Shown: positions 8,498 through 16,950 of the stretch, piece after piece | How positions within the stretch are numbered: the first letter of the stretch is position 1 | Layout: each line of letters opens with the position of its first letter | Source of the DNA: Candidatus Methylomirabilis oxygeniifera | GTDB taxonomy: Bacteria; Methylomirabilota; Methylomirabilia; Methylomirabilales; Methylomirabilaceae | Assembly (NCBI GenBank): GCA_016190255.1 | Contig: JACPQX010000030.1 | Span: forward strand, 1 to 34,514 | Direction: 5' to 3' | Length of the DNA: 34,514 bases | Made by a program: the position numbers and the translations under genes | Notes under the pieces: model-generated | Told to the model about the DNA's origin: nothing | What the model saw: the letters and a program-made list of their open reading frames with translations, nothing else | Database searches by the model: none

Positions 8498-9898
8498 ATG
8501 GAACTCCTTCGAACGAGGCTGTTCCGAAACCCCAGAGCGGCGCTGGGAGCGATTATTCTCTTCACCGTCGTCGTGAGGTTGGGATTTTGTCTGGTGGTGT
8601 ACCCCGCGCTCTCTGACGTGCCATCCGTGCAAGGTCATGACCGCTACGACAACATCGCGAGAAATCTTCTTCACGGGTCCGGGTATGCCCTTGATCCGGC
8701 AGGGCCACCGACGATCAAACGGCTTCCACTCTATCCCATCCTCCTCTACGTGATATACGCCGCTGTCGGAGAACACTTCTGGGCAGTGCAGCTCGCTCAG
8801 GTGTGCCTTGCCGCGGTGACGGCTTGGCTGATCTTCCTGATCGGCAGGACGCTGTTCTCTGACATCGTCGGGCTGCTGGCCGCCGCGGTCTTCTCCGTGC
8901 ATCCTCATCTCGTCCACTATACGGCGCGCCCGTACACCGAAACCCTCTACGTGTTCCTGATCTGTCTGCTCGCATACCTGCTGCTCGACATCCCCGGACC
9001 GGCTCCTCGAAAGAGCGGCCTCATTGCGGGAGCCGTCTTCGGCCTGACGCTTTTGACGAAAGGAGTGGCAATCGGCCTCCCGGCCTTCTTTTTCCTTGGA
9101 TGCCTCCTCGATCCCTCTCATCGAAGATCACTCTCTCCGCTAGCGAGATATCTTTTCTTTTTCTTGATAGGGACCGCCATCATCGTCTCGCCCTGGGCCT
9201 ACCGAAACTATCTCCTCACCGGCAGGGCGATCCTGACCTCAACCTGGGAAGGCGCCCCGTTGTACCACGGCCTGTACGTCTCCTCCCATCTCGGCGACGG
9301 ACGGACACCAGGTGCGCTGGACAGGGCGGCCTCTCTCGAGCGTCAGCAGTTCGTTGGAGAACAGCTCGGTCGCAATCAGAATCCCGTCGATGAATATCGC
9401 GCCGATCGTCTGGCCTATACCGTGGCGTTCAAGAAAATCCTTGGCAGCCCGTCTAAGGCGGCGATGCTTTTCCTGCGGAACCTCTTTCTTGTCTGGTTCC
9501 TGACCCGAACGACATTCTTCTTGTACCTCGGCCTTATCGTCCATCTTTCACTCCTGGGGCTTTCTCTGTATGGGCTCGCGTGGATGGTCCGCCACGATCG
9601 GGGGGGGCTCGGAAAGGTCTGGGCGATTGGCAGTCTGATCATCTACTTCAATGTGATCTACGCGATCGCGTACCCGTTTGTCCGCTACATCCTGCCCGTG
9701 GTGCCCCTCGTGACGGTTCTGGCGGCCTTTGGCCTGGCGAAAATCCTGGGGCTTGAAGGCCCTTCACGCTCTATCCAACCTGAATCGGGCACGAACGCGC
9801 CCTCTGCAGGGCTGATTCCCCGTCTCAGAGGCAAGTGGTTGGCGTCAGGTTCCGGTCAACCTGGAGCGACCAAGACCAGTCATATGTGTCCTTCTTGA
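8498..9898 (+). CDS. GT39/ArnT-like integral-membrane glycosyltransferase
   Basis: A protein of about 466 residues with some 9-11 membrane helices. The large loop after the first helix carries the conserved acidic position in QGHDRYDNIARNLLHGSGYA. A downstream P-rich segment (IKRLPLYPILLYVIYAAVGEH) matches the PMT/ArnT (GT-C fold) architecture. These enzymes use polyprenyl-phosphate sugars to modify lipid A or proteins at the outer face of the inner membrane; the acceptor here is unknown. The track start is TTG 8447; ATG 8498 (MELLRTRLF) seems more likely because it lies just before the first helix. The C-terminal ~50 residues are polar and low in complexity. The gene ends 10 nt before the acyl-CoA synthetase gene. 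Confidence 0.82.
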   Translation: MELLRTRLFRNPRAALGAIILFTVVVRLGFCLVVYPALSDVPSVQGHDRYDNIARNLLHGSGYALDPAGPPTIKRLPLYPILLYVIYAAVGEHFWAVQLAQVCLAAVTAWLIFLIGRTLFSDIVGLLAAAVFSVHPHLVHYTARPYTETLYVFLICLLAYLLLDIPGPAPRKSGLIAGAVFGLTLLTKGVAIGLPAFFFLGCLLDPSHRRSLSPLARYLFFFLIGTAIIVSPWAYRNYLLTGRAILTSTWEGAPLYHGLYVSSHLGDGRTPGALDRAASLERQQFVGEQLGRNQNPVDEYRADRLAYTVAFKKILGSPSKAAMLFLRNLFLVWFLTRTTFFLYLGLIVHLSLLGLSLYGLAWMVRHDRGGLGKVWAIGSLIIYFNVIYAIAYPFVRYILPVVPLVTVLAAFGLAKILGLEGPSRSIQPESGTNAPSAGLIPRLRGKWLASGSGQPGATKTSHMCPS

Positions 9899-9908
9899 TA
9901 AGGACAAG

Positions 9909-11717
9909 ATGAGTATGGTGTGGGCCAACACAGTTCCCCTTCTGTTTCAGAATCAGGTGGCGAGGTACGGGAATCGGGTCGCCTTGCGGAAGAAGGGGTT
10001 AGGCCGCTGGAAGGAGATCTCATGGCGCGAGTACGGCCAGCGGGTGCGGGAGGTCGCCGCGGGGCTGGTCGCCCTCGGGCTGCGGCGCGGCGAGTGCGTC
10101 TCGATCATCGCCGAGAACCGCCCAGAGTGGCTGTACAGCGATCTGGGGATCATGGCGGCCGGCGGGGTCACCGTGGGCATCTACACGACGAGCTCGCCGG
10201 AGCAGTGCGCGTATATCCTGAGCCACTCCGAGGCGCGATTCCACATCGTCGAGGATGAGGAGCAGCTTGACAAGGTCCTCCGGGTCAGGGACCGGCTCCC
10301 GTTGCTGGAAAGGATCATCGTCATTGACCTGAAGGGGCTCCGGAAGTTTCAGGATCCGATGGTGATCAGCTTCGAGCAGCTCCTCTCCGGAGGCCGGGAG
10401 TACGACGCTGCCCGGCCAAGCTGGTTCCGGCAGAGCTTAGAGGAGGGGAAACCGGAAGACGTTGCGATCTTCGTTTATACGTCGGGGACGACAGGCCCGC
10501 CGAAAGGCGCCATGCTCTCTCACGAGACCATTCTCTTCAGCACGACGCTCTTGGAGCGGATCGGCTCCATACGAGAGACTGACGAGACGATCTCCTACCT
10601 GCCCCTTGCCCATATCGCTCAAAGGCTGCTGAGCACCTTCGGGCAGATCCGTTATGGCTACATCGTGAACTTCGCCGAGAGCCTGGACACGTTTCCATAT
10701 GACCTGCGCGAGGTCTCTCCGCAGATCTTCTTTGGTCCGCCACGGATCTGGGAGAAATTCTACTCCGCGATAACCCTCCGGATGGAGAAGGCGACATGGC
10801 TCAAGCGCCGAGTCTATCGGGCAGCCGTGGCAATCGGCAATCGCGCGGCGAAGCGCCGGCTCCGCGGAGAGGCAGTGCCGTCGTCGCTCCGCCTGGCCGA
10901 TCTCCTCGCGCGTCTGGCGATCTTTTGGAAACTCAAACAGCACCTTGGACTGGACCGGGCCCGGTACGTCCTTTCCGGCGCTGCCCCGATCTCTCCCGGT
11001 CTGCTGGAGTTCTTCCAGAGCATCGGCATCCCGATCAAGGAGAGCTATGGCCAGACGGAGAATTGCGGGCCGGCCACCGCCCACCTGGGAGACCGGATCA
11101 AGCTGGGGACCGTGGGGCAGGCAATCCCGGGCTGCGAGGTGAAGATCGCTGAGGATGGGGAGATCCTTCTGCGAGGACGGAACGTCTTCCAGGGCTACTT
11201 CAAAGATCCCCAGGCGACAATAGAGGCGCTGCGAGACGGCTGGCTCTACACCGGTGACGTAGGCGAATTGGACTCGGAACAGTTCCTTACGCTCACCGAT
11301 CGCAAGAAGGATCTCATCATCACCGCGGGCGGAAAGAATATCGCGCCGCAACCGATTGAGAACCAACTCAAGGCGAGTCCGTACGTCGCTGACGCCGTGG
11401 TGATCGGTGACCGACGGAAGTACCTGACAGCCCTGATCGTCATCGATGAGGAGACCGTCGCCAACTTTGCCCAGGAGCAGCGGATTCCCTTCACGACCTT
11501 CAGTGATCTATCGAGGAAACGGGAGGTGTACACGCTGATCAGCGACGAGGTGGATCTGGTGAACAACACCCTCTCGCAGGCGGAGAAGATCAAGAAGTTC
11601 TCAGTCCTGGACAAGAAGCTCGATCCGGAAGACGGAGACGTCACACCCACTATGAAGGTCAAGCGAAAAGCGATCAGCGAGCGCCATCGGGACTTGATCG
11701 AGTCGATGTACGAGTAG
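9909..11717 (+). CDS. fadD: Long-chain fatty acid-CoA ligase (AMP-forming)
   Basis: Activates fatty acids to acyl-CoA with ATP via an acyl-adenylate. The 602-residue length and the N-terminal TVPLLFQNQVARYGNRVALR segment fit the FadD15/long-chain synthetase group. The AMP-binding P-loop YTSGTTGPPKGAMLSH lies at about residues 189-204. SYGQTENCGPAT supplies the A5-type motif, YTGDVGELD the adenine/ribose-binding Asp, and DRKKDLIITAGGKNIAP the hinge and C-terminal motifs. It begins 10 nt after the glycosyltransferase gene and converges with livF. The fad and thiolase genes further along suggest the product feeds beta-oxidation. The substrate chain length is not deducible. Confidence 0.92.
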   Translation: MSMVWANTVPLLFQNQVARYGNRVALRKKGLGRWKEISWREYGQRVREVAAGLVALGLRRGECVSIIAENRPEWLYSDLGIMAAGGVTVGIYTTSSPEQCAYILSHSEARFHIVEDEEQLDKVLRVRDRLPLLERIIVIDLKGLRKFQDPMVISFEQLLSGGREYDAARPSWFRQSLEEGKPEDVAIFVYTSGTTGPPKGAMLSHETILFSTTLLERIGSIRETDETISYLPLAHIAQRLLSTFGQIRYGYIVNFAESLDTFPYDLREVSPQIFFGPPRIWEKFYSAITLRMEKATWLKRRVYRAAVAIGNRAAKRRLRGEAVPSSLRLADLLARLAIFWKLKQHLGLDRARYVLSGAAPISPGLLEFFQSIGIPIKESYGQTENCGPATAHLGDRIKLGTVGQAIPGCEVKIAEDGEILLRGRNVFQGYFKDPQATIEALRDGWLYTGDVGELDSEQFLTLTDRKKDLIITAGGKNIAPQPIENQLKASPYVADAVVIGDRRKYLTALIVIDEETVANFAQEQRIPFTTFSDLSRKREVYTLISDEVDLVNNTLSQAEKIKKFSVLDKKLDPEDGDVTPTMKVKRKAISERHRDLIESMYE

Positions 11718-11796
11718 GGATGTCCTGCCCGAAGATGCGGGGCACCGCGCGTGACGGTGCGTGGGAAGCGATCGCCCTTCGGTGACGTGACCGGAA

Positions 11797-12564
11797 TCAT
11801 CGCCAGCGCTTTTTCTTTTTGTGGCGCGTAACCCCCTTCGGAGCGACCTCGGTCGCGATGCCGAGGTAGTGGTTCCGCACATCCTGGTTGTCGAGAAGGC
11901 TCTCGGCCTCGTCCGACAGGACGATTCGGCCAGCCTCCAATAGATAGCCGTAGTGAGCGATTTGAAGCGCCATCTTGGCGTTCTGTTCCACCAGCAGGAT
12001 GGTCGTCCCCTCCTCGTTGATCGTCTTGATGATCTGAAAGACCTCTTTGACCATGGCCGGGGCCAAGCCCAGGGATGGTTCGTCGAGGAGCATCAGCCTC
12101 GGATTCGCCATCAGGCCCCGGCCGATGACCAGCATCTGCTGCTCTCCGCCGGAGAGGGTACCGGCCAGTTGATACAGCCGCTGCCCAAGGACAGGGAAAT
12201 AGTTCAAGACTCTGGCGCGATCGCGCCGCAGGTCATGCACGTCCCGACGGACGTACGCACCCATGAGCAGATTCTCATCGACCGTCAGCTCTTCAAAGAT
12301 CGCGCGGCCCTCCTGGATATACGTGATCCCACGTCGAACGATCTGCTCGGGGTTCAGGCCGTTCAACCGCTTCCCCATGAATTCGATGACTCCCGTGTCC
12401 GGCTGGTCTTCCAAGAGGCCGCAGATCGTCTTCAGAATCGTCGTTTTGCCTGCGCCATTGCCGCCAAGCAGCGTGACAATGCGCCCTTCCGGCACCTCCA
12501 ACGAGACCCCATTGATCGCGCGGACCGGGCCGTAGTAGATCTCGATGTTGCTGATCCTCAGCAC
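11797..12564 (-). CDS. livF: Branched-chain amino acid-type ABC transporter ATP-binding protein LivF
   Basis: A 255-residue cytosolic ATPase subunit of a Liv-type importer. The Walker A motif is GGNGAGKTT, the ABC signature is TLSGGEQQML, and Walker B is LMLLDEPSLGLAP followed by the H-loop region LLVEQNAKMAL; all look functional. LivF family features include the IRRGITYIQEGRAIFEEL-like block (here VRRGITYIQEGRAIF). The start is GTG. The C-terminus ends in a very basic tail (RHKKKKRWR) beyond the usual family end. It is the last gene of the liv cluster, separated from livG by 163 nt in which I see no gene or repeat. Confidence 0.92.
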   Translation of the reverse strand: MLRISNIEIYYGPVRAINGVSLEVPEGRIVTLLGGNGAGKTTILKTICGLLEDQPDTGVIEFMGKRLNGLNPEQIVRRGITYIQEGRAIFEELTVDENLLMGAYVRRDVHDLRRDRARVLNYFPVLGQRLYQLAGTLSGGEQQMLVIGRGLMANPRLMLLDEPSLGLAPAMVKEVFQIIKTINEEGTTILLVEQNAKMALQIAHYGYLLEAGRIVLSDEAESLLDNQDVRNHYLGIATEVAPKGVTRHKKKKRWR

Positions 12565-12727
12565 CTAACCCGCCTCCGACAGTTGCTCTTTCGACTTGGA
12601 GGGGAGTGTGGCGGTCCAGGAAACGAGCATAGCAAGGCGCTGGCCCAGGGGCCGCACCCGCTTCGCGGGTACCCGTCGTACATTATCGAGTACGTCGCAG
12701 GGAGTGTCCCTGAGGCCAGCAACGCTG

Positions 12728-13597
12728 CTAGGCGAAGTTAACTGGACCGGCAGCGTCCTCCGCGCCCAGATAGGCCCTCTGCACCTCGGGGTGCTCCAGG
12801 ATCATCTCCGGCGAGCCCTCGGCGATCTTTTCCCCGTAGTTCAGGGCAATCACCGTCTCCGAGATCCGCATGACCAGGCCCATGTCGTGTTCCACCAGTA
12901 AGATGGTGACCCCAAGCTCATCGCGGATATCCTCGATCCAGACCTTCAGGTCCCCCTTCTCCTCCGCGCTCATCCCTGAGGATGGCTCGTCCAGTAGGAG
13001 CAGTTCCGGCTCCATCGCCAACGCCCGGCCCAACTCGACGAGCTTGCGGGTGCCGTAGGGCAGGTTGGCGACGACTTGGTCGCGGGCCGATTGCAGCTCC
13101 AGAAACTCGATGATGCGCTCTACCTGCTCCCGGTGACGCAACTCTTCACGGACAGTCCAAGGGGAAAAGACGGCTGCTCCTAACAGGTCGACTTTCATGC
13201 GACAGTGCCGGCCCAGCAGCAGGTTTTCCAGGGTGGTCATACGGGAGAACAGTTCAGGGTTCTGAAACGTTCTGGCGATCCCGAGCGTAGCCACCTGATG
13301 CGGGCGGAGCGTGAGAAGGTCCACTCCGTTGAAGAAGATGCGACCACGATCGGGTCGGCAGATCCGACTGATGCAATTGATGAGAGTGGTCTTGCCCGCC
13401 CCGTTCGGGCCGATGATCGACGAGATGGTCCCCCGCATGATCGTGAAGCTGACGTCCTTCAGGGCGACCACGCCGCCGAACTGTAGGGAGAGATCTTCTA
13501 CCCGAAGAAAGGTCGAAGGGTCACCGGTCAAGGCATTCAAGGGTGAGGGAGGGGCGTCCGGATCGAACCCGCTTTCTCGTTCCAAGGTGTCGGGCAA
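12728..13597 (-). CDS. livG: Branched-chain amino acid-type ABC transporter ATP-binding protein LivG
   Basis: The second ATPase of the Liv-type importer, 289 residues. Walker A is GPNGAGKTTLINC. The signature region reads NLPYGTRKLVELGRAL, the usual degenerate LivG version rather than LSGGQ. Walker B is LLLLDEPSSGMS and the H-loop is VEHDMGLVM. The ORF starts at a TTG that directly abuts the stop codon of the substrate-binding protein gene (TGA-TTG), suggesting translational coupling. The first ~30 residues (to about LRVEDLSLQFGG) are not part of the ABC domain, so a start slightly downstream is also possible. Confidence 0.9.
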   Translation of the reverse strand: MPDTLERESGFDPDAPPSPLNALTGDPSTFLRVEDLSLQFGGVVALKDVSFTIMRGTISSIIGPNGAGKTTLINCISRICRPDRGRIFFNGVDLLTLRPHQVATLGIARTFQNPELFSRMTTLENLLLGRHCRMKVDLLGAAVFSPWTVREELRHREQVERIIEFLELQSARDQVVANLPYGTRKLVELGRALAMEPELLLLDEPSSGMSAEEKGDLKVWIEDIRDELGVTILLVEHDMGLVMRISETVIALNYGEKIAEGSPEMILEHPEVQRAYLGAEDAAGPVNFA

Positions 13598-14788
13598 TCA
13601 CTCGTCCAACGTGATCCAGTCACTGATCCTGACGAACTCGCCCTTCTCGGCCTTTGTGAAGAAGATGGAGTTTTGCCCTTGCCGCTTATCAGGCCCCCAG
13701 GTGATGTTATGGGTCATGACCCCGCTCCAATTCTTGAACGTCTCCAGAGCCTTGACCAGCTTCTCTCTGGTCAGGTCGCGACCTGCCCGCCTGAGAGCTT
13801 CAGCCATGATTTCAGCCATGGCGTACCCTCCAACGGAGAAACCTCCGATCCGTTCGTTCGGCAGATACTTTTTCATAAACTCCCGATACGGTTCGGCCTC
13901 TGGGGAGTTGTAGAGCGTATAGGAGGAGGCAACAATGGCGCCTTCCCAGGTTTCGCCCGCCAACTTGAACATCACCGGATCCAGGTTCACCAAGCTGCTC
14001 ACCCACTTCGGCTTATAGCCGATCTTGGCGGCCTCTTTCAGGAGGGCGGCCGTCGGCTTGGAACTCGACCAGAGGAGGACCGTGTCGGCCTCGGATCGCA
14101 AGAGCTTTATCGCGTGGGAGGCATAGTCGGTGTCGGTTCGTTCGTACGAGACGGTGGCGATCGGGGCGGAGCCCATCCTTTTGACCATGTCGGTGACGCC
14201 GTCCAGCCCCTCCTTCCCGAACGGGTCGTTCTGATAAAAGACAGCGATCTTCTTCGCTTTGAGCTGCTCAGCCGCATACTTTGTCAGCAGCCTGGATTCG
14301 ACGGCATAGTTGGTTGACTGCGCGAAGAGGTATCTCTTTGGGGGGGTTGCCCACCCGCTGTAGCCGCTCGCGGGTGAGACGTGTGGAACCTTGTGTTCGT
14401 TCAAATAATCCATGACCGCCAGGCCTGTCGGCGTTCCAAGGCCGCCCACAAATGCGAACACCTTGTCGCGCTCAACCAGCTCCTTCACCACGACACGAGT
14501 GTTGGCCGGGTTGTAACCATCGTCCCGGATCAACAGTTCAATCTTCCTCCTGTGGATGCCACCCCGGTCGTTGACCATCTTGAAATACGCCTCTATCGTT
14601 CGCCCCAGGGCGGCATATGGCGCAAGCGGACCGGACAGCGGCTGGTAGGTGCCAAGCTTGATCGTGGTGTTTGTCACGCCCACCTCAGCGGCGAAAAGGG
14701 GGGTCGAGCCACCGAGTCCAACGAACAGGCAACAGATCAGCAATCCAACAGTTCGAGTTGGCCAGCCGGTCCGATCTGCTCGCTTCAC
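13598..14788 (-). CDS. livK: Periplasmic substrate-binding protein of Liv-type ABC transporter
   Basis: A 396-residue type I periplasmic binding protein. An N-terminal signal peptide (VGLLICCLFVGLGGSTPLFAA) is followed by TIKLGTYQPLSGPLAPYAALG, the typical start of the leucine-binding-protein fold, and YFKMVNDRGGIHRRKIELLIRDDGYNP. The family binds branched-chain amino acids, amides, aromatic acids or other small carboxylates; the substrate cannot be assigned from the sequence alone. The GTG start has AAGGAGG about 5 nt upstream. It is located between the permease and ATPase genes of the same transporter, 25 nt from livH. Confidence 0.9.
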   Translation of the reverse strand: MKRADRTGWPTRTVGLLICCLFVGLGGSTPLFAAEVGVTNTTIKLGTYQPLSGPLAPYAALGRTIEAYFKMVNDRGGIHRRKIELLIRDDGYNPANTRVVVKELVERDKVFAFVGGLGTPTGLAVMDYLNEHKVPHVSPASGYSGWATPPKRYLFAQSTNYAVESRLLTKYAAEQLKAKKIAVFYQNDPFGKEGLDGVTDMVKRMGSAPIATVSYERTDTDYASHAIKLLRSEADTVLLWSSSKPTAALLKEAAKIGYKPKWVSSLVNLDPVMFKLAGETWEGAIVASSYTLYNSPEAEPYREFMKKYLPNERIGGFSVGGYAMAEIMAEALRRAGRDLTREKLVKALETFKNWSGVMTHNITWGPDKRQGQNSIFFTKAEKGEFVRISDWITLDE

Positions 14789-14813
14789 GCGTCCTCCTTG
14801 GTTGGATGGAGAG

Positions 14814-15686
14814 TTACACTCGACGTCTATAGTGCCGACCCATCAGGCCGCTCGGCCTGAGGCAGAGCACAAGGACGATGACAAAGAATGCCACGCTGTC
14901 TTTGAGTTCTGGGGTGAGGTAGCCGCCGACCAGATTCTCCAAAATGCCCAGGCTCCCGCCCCCCACGACGGCCCCGGCGAGGCTGTTCATTCCCCCGAGA
15001 GTCGCCGCCGCAAAGGCCTTTAGGAGCGGGTTCAACATCATGTTGGGATCGAGAAAGGTAACGGGCGCAATGAGTATTCCAGCTACTGCACCCAATACCG
15101 ACGCGATCGCCCAGGTCAGCGACACGATCCAGGGCGTTCGTGCCCCCATTAGTCGGGCCGTGGTCGGATTCTGAGAAATGGCCCGCATGGCGACCCCCAA
15201 TCTTGTGTACCGGAAAAATACGAGAAAGGCGACCATCAGGATAATACTGGCGGTCAGGATCCACAGATTCACCTCACTGAGAACCACGCTGCCGAGGCGG
15301 TGGATCTTGGTGTCGGAGAGAGGAGAGGGGAAGACCTTGGTGTCGTAGCCCCAGACCCATCCCGCCGCCCCGTAGAGAATCTGTTGTACACCCAGCGTGA
15401 TGATGATGAGGCCGAGCGGGGTGGGGTGCCTTGCGGGCCGGAGCAAGGCGATCTCGATTGCTGCGCCGAGTAGAAACGACGTCACGATGGCCAGCAGGAA
15501 CGCTCCGAGGTACGGGATGTGGAGCGTTTCCAGAAAGGTGAAGGCGACGAAGGTGCTGACCATCGCTATCTCACCCTGGGCGAAGTTCAAAACGTTGGAG
15601 GTCCTGTAAATGATGACGAGGCCAAGCGCCAGGAGGGCGTACAGGCTTCCAGTCGCCAATCCGCTCACGATCAGTTGGACAAACAT
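14814..15686 (-). CDS. livH: Liv-type ABC transporter permease LivH
   Basis: A 290-residue inner-membrane permease with about eight hydrophobic helices. Family signatures are the N-terminal LIVSGLATGSLYALLALGLVIIYRTSNVLNFAQGE and the EAA-like cytoplasmic loop RYTRLGVAMRAISQNPTTARLMG, which contacts the ATPases. It forms a heterodimeric channel with LivM. A 138-nt gap filled almost entirely by heptamer array B separates it from livM upstream. Confidence 0.93.
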   Translation of the reverse strand: MFVQLIVSGLATGSLYALLALGLVIIYRTSNVLNFAQGEIAMVSTFVAFTFLETLHIPYLGAFLLAIVTSFLLGAAIEIALLRPARHPTPLGLIIITLGVQQILYGAAGWVWGYDTKVFPSPLSDTKIHRLGSVVLSEVNLWILTASIILMVAFLVFFRYTRLGVAMRAISQNPTTARLMGARTPWIVSLTWAIASVLGAVAGILIAPVTFLDPNMMLNPLLKAFAAATLGGMNSLAGAVVGGGSLGILENLVGGYLTPELKDSVAFFVIVLVLCLRPSGLMGRHYRRRV

Positions 15687-15700
15687 CGCTTCACACAGAC

Positions 15701-15824
15701 GTTCCGGGTTCCAGGTTCCAGGTTAGATGCAAGTTCCAGGTGCCAGGTTCCAGGTGCCAGGTTCTTTGAACTCGGAATTCTGTTTCCCAACTTGGAACTC
15801 GGAACTCGGAACATGGAACTGTTC
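15701..15824. repeat. Inverted heptamer array B (CNNGTTC type)
   Basis: The left arm consists of GTTCCAG/GTGCCAG units (register CAGGTTC) and the right arm of GGAACTC/GGAACAT units, whose reverse complement is CGAGTTC/CATGTTC. Both arms therefore read CNNGTTC, inverted around GTTCTTTGAAC. The right end stops exactly at the livM stop codon (TTA at 15825 on this strand). The array fills nearly the whole gap between livM and livH, and could fold into a long imperfect hairpin in the transcript. Confidence 0.88.
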
Positions 15825-16832
15825 TTAAAATGGCCACAGCCGCCAATAGAGCCGGATTTTCGTCCACCGACCTCTTAGTCCGTGCGGTTCGAACATCACG
15901 ACAAGGATGAGGCAAGCGCCGTAGATCACCATGGGCAGGTTTTTGATCCCCGACAGAAGATACGGAAGGGCGGTCAAGAGGATCGCCCCAAGAATTGAGC
16001 CAAGGATCGAGGCCAGGCCCCCTATGACGATCATGCTCAGGAGTTGGATCGAAACCAGCAGGTTGAAGCTCTCGGGGCTAATAAAGCCGACGAGGTGGGC
16101 CATAAGGCTCCCGCCGATCCCGGCGTAAAAGGCGCTTATGGCAAACGCCAGGGTCTTGTACAGCGTGAGGTCGACTCCCATCGCCGTTGCTGCGATGTCA
16201 CTGTCCCTGACGGCGATGAAGGCCCGGCCGATCTTGGATCGCATCAGGTTGGCCGCGCCGGTGGTCATGAGCAGCATCATCATGATCGTCAAGTAATAGA
16301 GGTGGGTTTCCCCGCTCAGGACGAGCCGTCCGAACGAGGGTTTCGGAGGGTGGATCCCCATGGAACCTCCCGAGAGGGACTCCCACTTGACCAGAATCTG
16401 GGCGACCGCGATCCCGAATCCCAGGGTGGCGATGGCGAGGTAGGGGCCTGTCAGTCTGAGGGCCGGGAAGCCGAGGAGGAAACCGAAGAGCGCTGCGATG
16501 AGGCCGGCGACCGGAAAGGCGAGTGCGAAGGGAAAATGAAGCTTTAGCATCAAGAGCGAGGAGGCGTAGGCACCGATGGCCATGAAGCCGGCATGGCCCA
16601 GGGAAATCTGCCCCGTGTAGCCGATCAAGAGGTTCAGGCCGATGGCGGTGATAATATACACGGCCGCGAGAGCCAGCAGGTAAACCAGATAGCTATCGAC
16701 CACCGCTGGAATGACCACGAGGACCACCAAGAGCAGGGCAAACCAGCGCCTCGCAGCGGTGCTTCTGAAAAGCCGGATTTCCTGGAGGTAATCAGTCCTT
16801 ACATCCATACCGCCCGTTGAAGGGGCGTTCAA
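15825..16832 (-). CDS. livM: Liv-type ABC transporter permease LivM
   Basis: The second permease of the importer, 335 residues by the TTG start or 327 by the in-frame ATG at 16808. It has about eight to ten membrane helices and the LivM signatures NLLIGYTGQISLGHAGFMAIGAYASSLL and the EAA-like loop SKIGRAFIAVRDSDIAATAMGVDL. It is the first gene of the liv cluster (livM-livH-livK-livG-livF), an order different from the E. coli livKHMGF arrangement. The coding frame ends directly at heptamer array B. No operator was recognised in the 118-nt gap to pal. Confidence 0.92.
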   Translation of the reverse strand: MNAPSTGGMDVRTDYLQEIRLFRSTAARRWFALLLVVLVVIPAVVDSYLVYLLALAAVYIITAIGLNLLIGYTGQISLGHAGFMAIGAYASSLLMLKLHFPFALAFPVAGLIAALFGFLLGFPALRLTGPYLAIATLGFGIAVAQILVKWESLSGGSMGIHPPKPSFGRLVLSGETHLYYLTIMMMLLMTTGAANLMRSKIGRAFIAVRDSDIAATAMGVDLTLYKTLAFAISAFYAGIGGSLMAHLVGFISPESFNLLVSIQLLSMIVIGGLASILGSILGAILLTALPYLLSGIKNLPMVIYGACLILVVMFEPHGLRGRWTKIRLYWRLWPF

Positions 16833-16950
16833 TCACGCTCCCGGTCTCCCGTCCTCATAGGCGGACCTTTGCACCCGAACTAGGGATCATGATGAAAAGG
16901 TAGAAAAGGATCTCGCTTGGGTCGTCGACCTGGAACCTCGACCTTGCTTT

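Noticed and set aside
7973-9121. 382-aa minus-strand ORF (also 3851-4864, 6352-7428, 25293-26360, 27422-28384 and 32613-33617)
   Set aside because: These long ORFs lie antisense to, or largely over, well-recognised genes (YVTN protein, DJ-1, channel, fadE, fadN, UPF0182). They have arginine/proline/histidine-rich compositions typical of GC-rich shadow frames, and show no motif.
11730-11760. GCACCG-CGCGTGA-CGGTGC stem between the convergent fadD and livF genes as a terminator
   Set aside because: The stem is only 6 bp and no T-tract follows on either strand, so the support is too weak to annotate.
12565-12727. Search for a small gene or regulatory element in the 163-nt livG-livF gap
   Set aside because: No ORF with a start signal, repeat or stable hairpin was evident.
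13010-13100. LivG lacking a canonical LSGGQ signature
   Set aside because: LivG-family ATPases normally carry a degenerate YGxxRxLEL-type signature, so this is expected.
15701-15824. CRISPR-like direct repeats
   Set aside because: Units are 7 bp with no unique spacers, are present in inverted arms, and have no cas genes nearby.
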